DNA from: Fundidesulfovibrio agrisoli | Lineage (GTDB): Bacteria; Desulfobacterota; Desulfovibrionia; Desulfovibrionales; Desulfovibrionaceae | DNA: 64,000 nt | NCBI RefSeq assembly: GCF_022808715.1 | Contig: NZ_JAKZKX010000011.1 | Span: 39,726 to 103,725 of the forward strand | Direction of reading: 5' to 3' | Shown: positions 61,494 to 64,000 of the stretch, piece by piece | Layout: each line of letters begins with the position of its first letter | Numbering within the stretch: the first letter of the stretch is position 1 | Made by a program: the position numbers and the translations under genes | The notes under the pieces: generated by a model | Database searches by the model: none | What the model was told of the DNA's origin: nothing | The model's input: only the letters and a program-made list of their open reading frames with translations

Positions 61494-62477
61494 ATGCCCG
61501 CCCAGCCCCGCAAGCATTCGTGGAGAAACATCACGGCCCTGAGCCTGCTCTGCGCGGCCCTTGGGCTCGCCCAGTCGGCCATCGCCGGGCCGCCCGCGCA
61601 GGTCAAGACCCAGGCTCCCGGGTATTTCCGGATGATGCTCGGGGATTTCGAGGTCACCGCGCTGCTGGACGGCATGACCAAGATCCCCGTCGAATACCTC
61701 AAGGGCGTCAAGACCGAGGAGGCCCAGCGCACGCTGGAGCGGGTCTTCGCGCCCGCCGACGGCGGAATGCAGACCGCCATCAACGCCTACCTGGTGCACA
61801 CGGGGGCCAACCTGGTGCTCATCGACGCGGGCGGCGGCTCCTTCATGGGCCCCAAGGCCGGGCATCTGCCGGAGGCCATGCGCGCCGCCGACTACGCCCC
61901 TGAGCAGGTGGACGCCGTGCTGCTGACCCACGGCCACCGCGACCACCTGGGCGGCCTGGTGGACGCCCAGGGCGCGGCCGCGTTCCCCAACGCCACGCTC
62001 TTCATCGCGGCCCCCGAAGCGGCCTACTGGGTCGAAACCGACCCCGCCACCCAGCCGCAGGACAAGCGCCCCCGCTTCGAGCTGGCCCGCAAGGTCACGG
62101 CCCCGTACAAGGCGGCCGGAAAATACAGAACCTTCGCCCCGGGCGACGAGATCCTCCCCGGCCTCACCGCGGTGGATCTGATCGGGCACACCCCGGGGCA
62201 CTGCGGGGTCATGCTGCGCTCCAAGGGGCAGGCCATGCTGGTGTGGGGCGACGTTATCCACAGCCACGCCACCCAGTTCGCCAAACCGCGCATCGCCATC
62301 GAGTTCGACACGGACCAGGCCAAGGCCGTGGCCGCGCGCAAGCGCGTGCTGGCTGAGGCGGCCTCGGAAGGCTGCTGGGTGGCGGGATTGCACCTGCCTT
62401 TCCCGGGCATCGGGCACGTGCTCAAAACGGGCGGCGGCTACGCCTGGGTGCCGGTGGAATACGCGCCCATGCCCTGA
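61494..62477 (+). CDS. Exported metallo-beta-lactamase-fold hydrolase
   Basis: 327 residues: signal peptide (ITALSLLCAALGLAQSAIA), then the fold's metal motif LTHGHRDHLGGL (HxHxDH), later GHTPGHCGV and VWGDVIHSH, and C-terminal GLHLPFPGIGHV. Two metals expected. Similar exported enzymes act on lactones or other small esters. GGAGG before ATG 61494. Confidence 0.88.
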   Translation: MPAQPRKHSWRNITALSLLCAALGLAQSAIAGPPAQVKTQAPGYFRMMLGDFEVTALLDGMTKIPVEYLKGVKTEEAQRTLERVFAPADGGMQTAINAYLVHTGANLVLIDAGGGSFMGPKAGHLPEAMRAADYAPEQVDAVLLTHGHRDHLGGLVDAQGAAAFPNATLFIAAPEAAYWVETDPATQPQDKRPRFELARKVTAPYKAAGKYRTFAPGDEILPGLTAVDLIGHTPGHCGVMLRSKGQAMLVWGDVIHSHATQFAKPRIAIEFDTDQAKAVAARKRVLAEAASEGCWVAGLHLPFPGIGHVLKTGGGYAWVPVEYAPMP

Positions 62478-62493
62478 GCGGGGGGCAGGATGT

Positions 62494-62522
62494 AAAAAAG
62501 CCCGGAGGGGGACCCTCCGGGC
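62494..62522 (-). terminator. Terminator facing left, without a known gene
   Basis: GCCCGGAGGG and CCCTCCGGGC with six As on the left: a T-run on the minus strand only. No minus-strand gene lies to the right. Confidence 0.7.
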
Positions 62523-62720
62523 AGTGGGCGGACGAACCGACATGTCAGAAACTGTAAGACCCGGGTCAACTGGATGAACGCTCCCGGCGAGATGTGCGCG
62601 CAACCGCTGGAGCAAAGCCGTCCATTTGACCCGGGCCCGATGCCTGGGGGCGCGGAGAGTCTCCGCGGCCCGGTGAATATGCTGAGTGGGCAGGCGGCCC
62701 TCGAGGGGTCAAAGCCTATG
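62523..62720 (-). ncRNA. Candidate small RNA
   Basis: The 392 bp between the hydrolase and aroC have no gene. On the minus strand the orphan terminator ends a stretch with paired arms CCCGGGTCAA-Y-TGGA at 62560-62574 and their complement at 62623-62637 (14 of 15), and a hairpin CGCGGAGAG/CTCCGCG at 62651-62666. No clear promoter, and no match to a known RNA class. 62721-62869 shows nothing except the aroC leader. Confidence 0.3.
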
Positions 62721-62869
62721 GAATGACCGGATACGACCGCCGAAAAATGATATCGGTGAATGATGGATCTGTAAATACTCCGCATGGATTGATATCCAGG
62801 CTGTAATCTTCTCCTGCCCGCCGATTGCGCCTTGCGGCGTCCCCCCGCTCTGGGGTAGCGTGCCCGCCC

Positions 62870-63925
62870 ATGAGCGGAAACACCTTCGGACGCCTTTTCA
62901 GGCTCACCACGTTCGGCGAATCCCACGGCCCTGCGCTCGGCGGCGTCATCGACGGCTGCCCCGCCGGCCTGCCCCTGACGGAAGAAATGATCCAGCAGGG
63001 CCTGGACAAACGCAGGCCCGGCCAAGGCACGCCAGGCTCCACGGCCCGCAAGGAGCCGGACGCCGTGCGCCTGCTCTCCGGCGTGTTCGAAGGCGTGACC
63101 ACGGGAACTCCCATCGGTTTCGTCATCGAGAACAAGGACCAGCGCTCCAGGGACTACTCCGACATCAAGGACATCTTCCGCCCCGGCCACGCCGACTTCA
63201 CCTACCAGGCGAAGTACGGCGTCCGCGACTATCGCGGCGGAGGACGGGCTTCCGCCAGGGAGACCGCCGCGCGCGTGGTGGGCGGCGAGGTGGCCCGCCA
63301 GCTTCTGGCCCGCCACGGAGTGCTGGTTTCCTCCTACACGAAGGAGCTGGGCGACATCCCGGCCCAGTGCATGGACATCCCCGGCGCGCCTTCGCGGCCG
63401 TTCTACGCCCCGGACGACTACGTGGTGGACATCTGGGAAGACCGCGTGCGCCTGGTGCACGCCGAAGGGGACTCGGTGGGCGGCATCGTCTGCGTGAACG
63501 CTTTCGGCGTCCCCGCGGGGCTGGGGGAGCCCGTGTTCGACAAGCTGGACGCCCGCCTGGCCTACGCGCTCATGGGCGTGGGCGCGGTGAAGGCCGTGGA
63601 GATCGGCGAGGGCATCCAGGCCGCGCGCAACTACGGCTCCAAGAACAACGACGCCATGACCCCGGAGGGCTTCGCCTCCAACCGGGCCGGGGGCATCCTG
63701 GGCGGCATCAGCTCCGGGCAGATGATCGTGGCCCGCTGCGCCGTGAAGCCCATCCCCTCGGTGGGCAAGGAACAGCAGACCGTGAACACCTCCGGCGAGG
63801 CCGTCACCGTGCGCATACCGGGACGCCACGACGTCTGCGCCATCCCGCGCATCAACCCCGTGCTGGAGGCCATGACGCTCCTGACCCTGGCCGACTTCTG
63901 GCTGCTCTCGGGGCGCGGCGTCTAG
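62870..63925 (+). CDS. aroC: Chorismate synthase
   Basis: 351 residues. [52 protein letters not shown] and [16 protein letters not shown] are family signatures; [10 protein letters not shown] and [10 protein letters not shown] close the FMN site. Last step of the shikimate pathway. ATG 62870 chosen to start [10 protein letters not shown]. Complete, followed by a terminator. Confidence 0.98.
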   Translation: MSGNTFGRLFRLTTFGESHGPALGGVIDGCPAGLPLTEEMIQQGLDKRRPGQGTPGSTARKEPDAVRLLSGVFEGVTTGTPIGFVIENKDQRSRDYSDIKDIFRPGHADFTYQAKYGVRDYRGGGRASARETAARVVGGEVARQLLARHGVLVSSYTKELGDIPAQCMDIPGAPSRPFYAPDDYVVDIWEDRVRLVHAEGDSVGGIVCVNAFGVPAGLGEPVFDKLDARLAYALMGVGAVKAVEIGEGIQAARNYGSKNNDAMTPEGFASNRAGGILGGISSGQMIVARCAVKPIPSVGKEQQTVNTSGEAVTVRIPGRHDVCAIPRINPVLEAMTLLTLADFWLLSGRGV

Positions 63926-63955
63926 CGGCCTGTAGAAAATTCCCTCGAAAAAAGC

Positions 63956-63999
63956 CGAACCCGCTGCGCAGGATGCCTACGCAGCGGGTTCGTTCTTTT
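63956..63999 (+). terminator. Terminator of aroC
   Basis: CGAACCCGCTGCG and CGCAGCGGGTTCG around an 11-nt loop, then TTCTTTT. Confidence 0.88.
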
Positions 64000-64000
64000 G

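Noticed and set aside
62438-63829. Long minus-strand frame opposite aroC
   Set aside because: Antisense shadow of a certain gene.

Overview
The window looks like a high-GC chromosome segment of a sulfate-reducing deltaproteobacterium of the Desulfovibrio type (Desulfovibrionaceae). This is inferred from gene content and order, from the FtsZ tail, and from several lineage-typical small proteins; no rRNA or tRNA gene is present to confirm it. Most of the window is dense core genome.

Layout. 1-5,310 (mostly minus strand): a radical-SAM protein, the rplM-rpsI ribosomal operon, an HD-domain hydrolase (plus), and a Tat-exported metallophosphoesterase coupled to a periplasmic CuA-type cupredoxin. 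5,598-10,121: a Cys-rich exported metal-binding-like protein, a methyltransferase, cheD with an HDOD protein, a CBS protein and an HD-GYP protein. 10,161-10,677: a structured intergenic region with an orphan terminator and a MraZ-type operator. 10,678-27,970: a complete, translationally coupled division/cell-wall (dcw) cluster mraZ-rsmH-ftsL-ftsI-murE-murF-mraY-murD-ftsW-murG-murC-murB-ftsQ-ftsA-ftsZ, without ddl. 28,178-32,521: a second radical-SAM protein, an AbiEii-like toxin-antitoxin pair, a diguanylate cyclase under an overlapping Fur-like box, and a small Pro/Tyr-rich exported protein.

32,562-47,280 is the accessory region. A phage-type lysis module (transglycosylase, nuclease, holin-like proteins; 32,562-34,219) is separated by about 4 kb of host-like genes (HEAT protein; response regulator, phosphoesterase and Ser/Thr kinase operon) from a head module (38,226-46,191). 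The head module has a scaffold-like protein, an SU10-type major capsid protein and a small Cys-containing protein. Three genes in or beside it share an N-terminal motif (SER-I/T-DDP-x-F-x-DY) but have unrelated C-termini, one a Cys/His amidase-like domain. Parts of the capsid/small-protein/variable-gene unit are duplicated in nearly identical copies, and AT-rich stretches with tiny membrane peptides lie between them. Two divergent promoters there carry the same 20-bp palindrome, abutting the -35 with identical geometry. No terminase, portal or tail gene is visible. I read this as a domesticated head module (gene-transfer-agent-like, or a capsid-linked effector system) with swappable cargo or effector genes; it is the best candidate for something undescribed.

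47,396-63,925 returns to core genes: a YbhB-like protein, folD, two Hsp20 chaperones divergent from an FmdB zinc-ribbon gene and htpG, an intact IS1595-type insertion in the loop of a long hairpin repeat, two chromate-transporter-like genes, two flavoproteins with holA, radC, lon, an exported metallo-beta-lactamase-fold protein, and aroC. The hairpin hit by the IS shares its apical sequence with the hairpin at the start of the window, which defines a repeat family with variable stems and a conserved loop.
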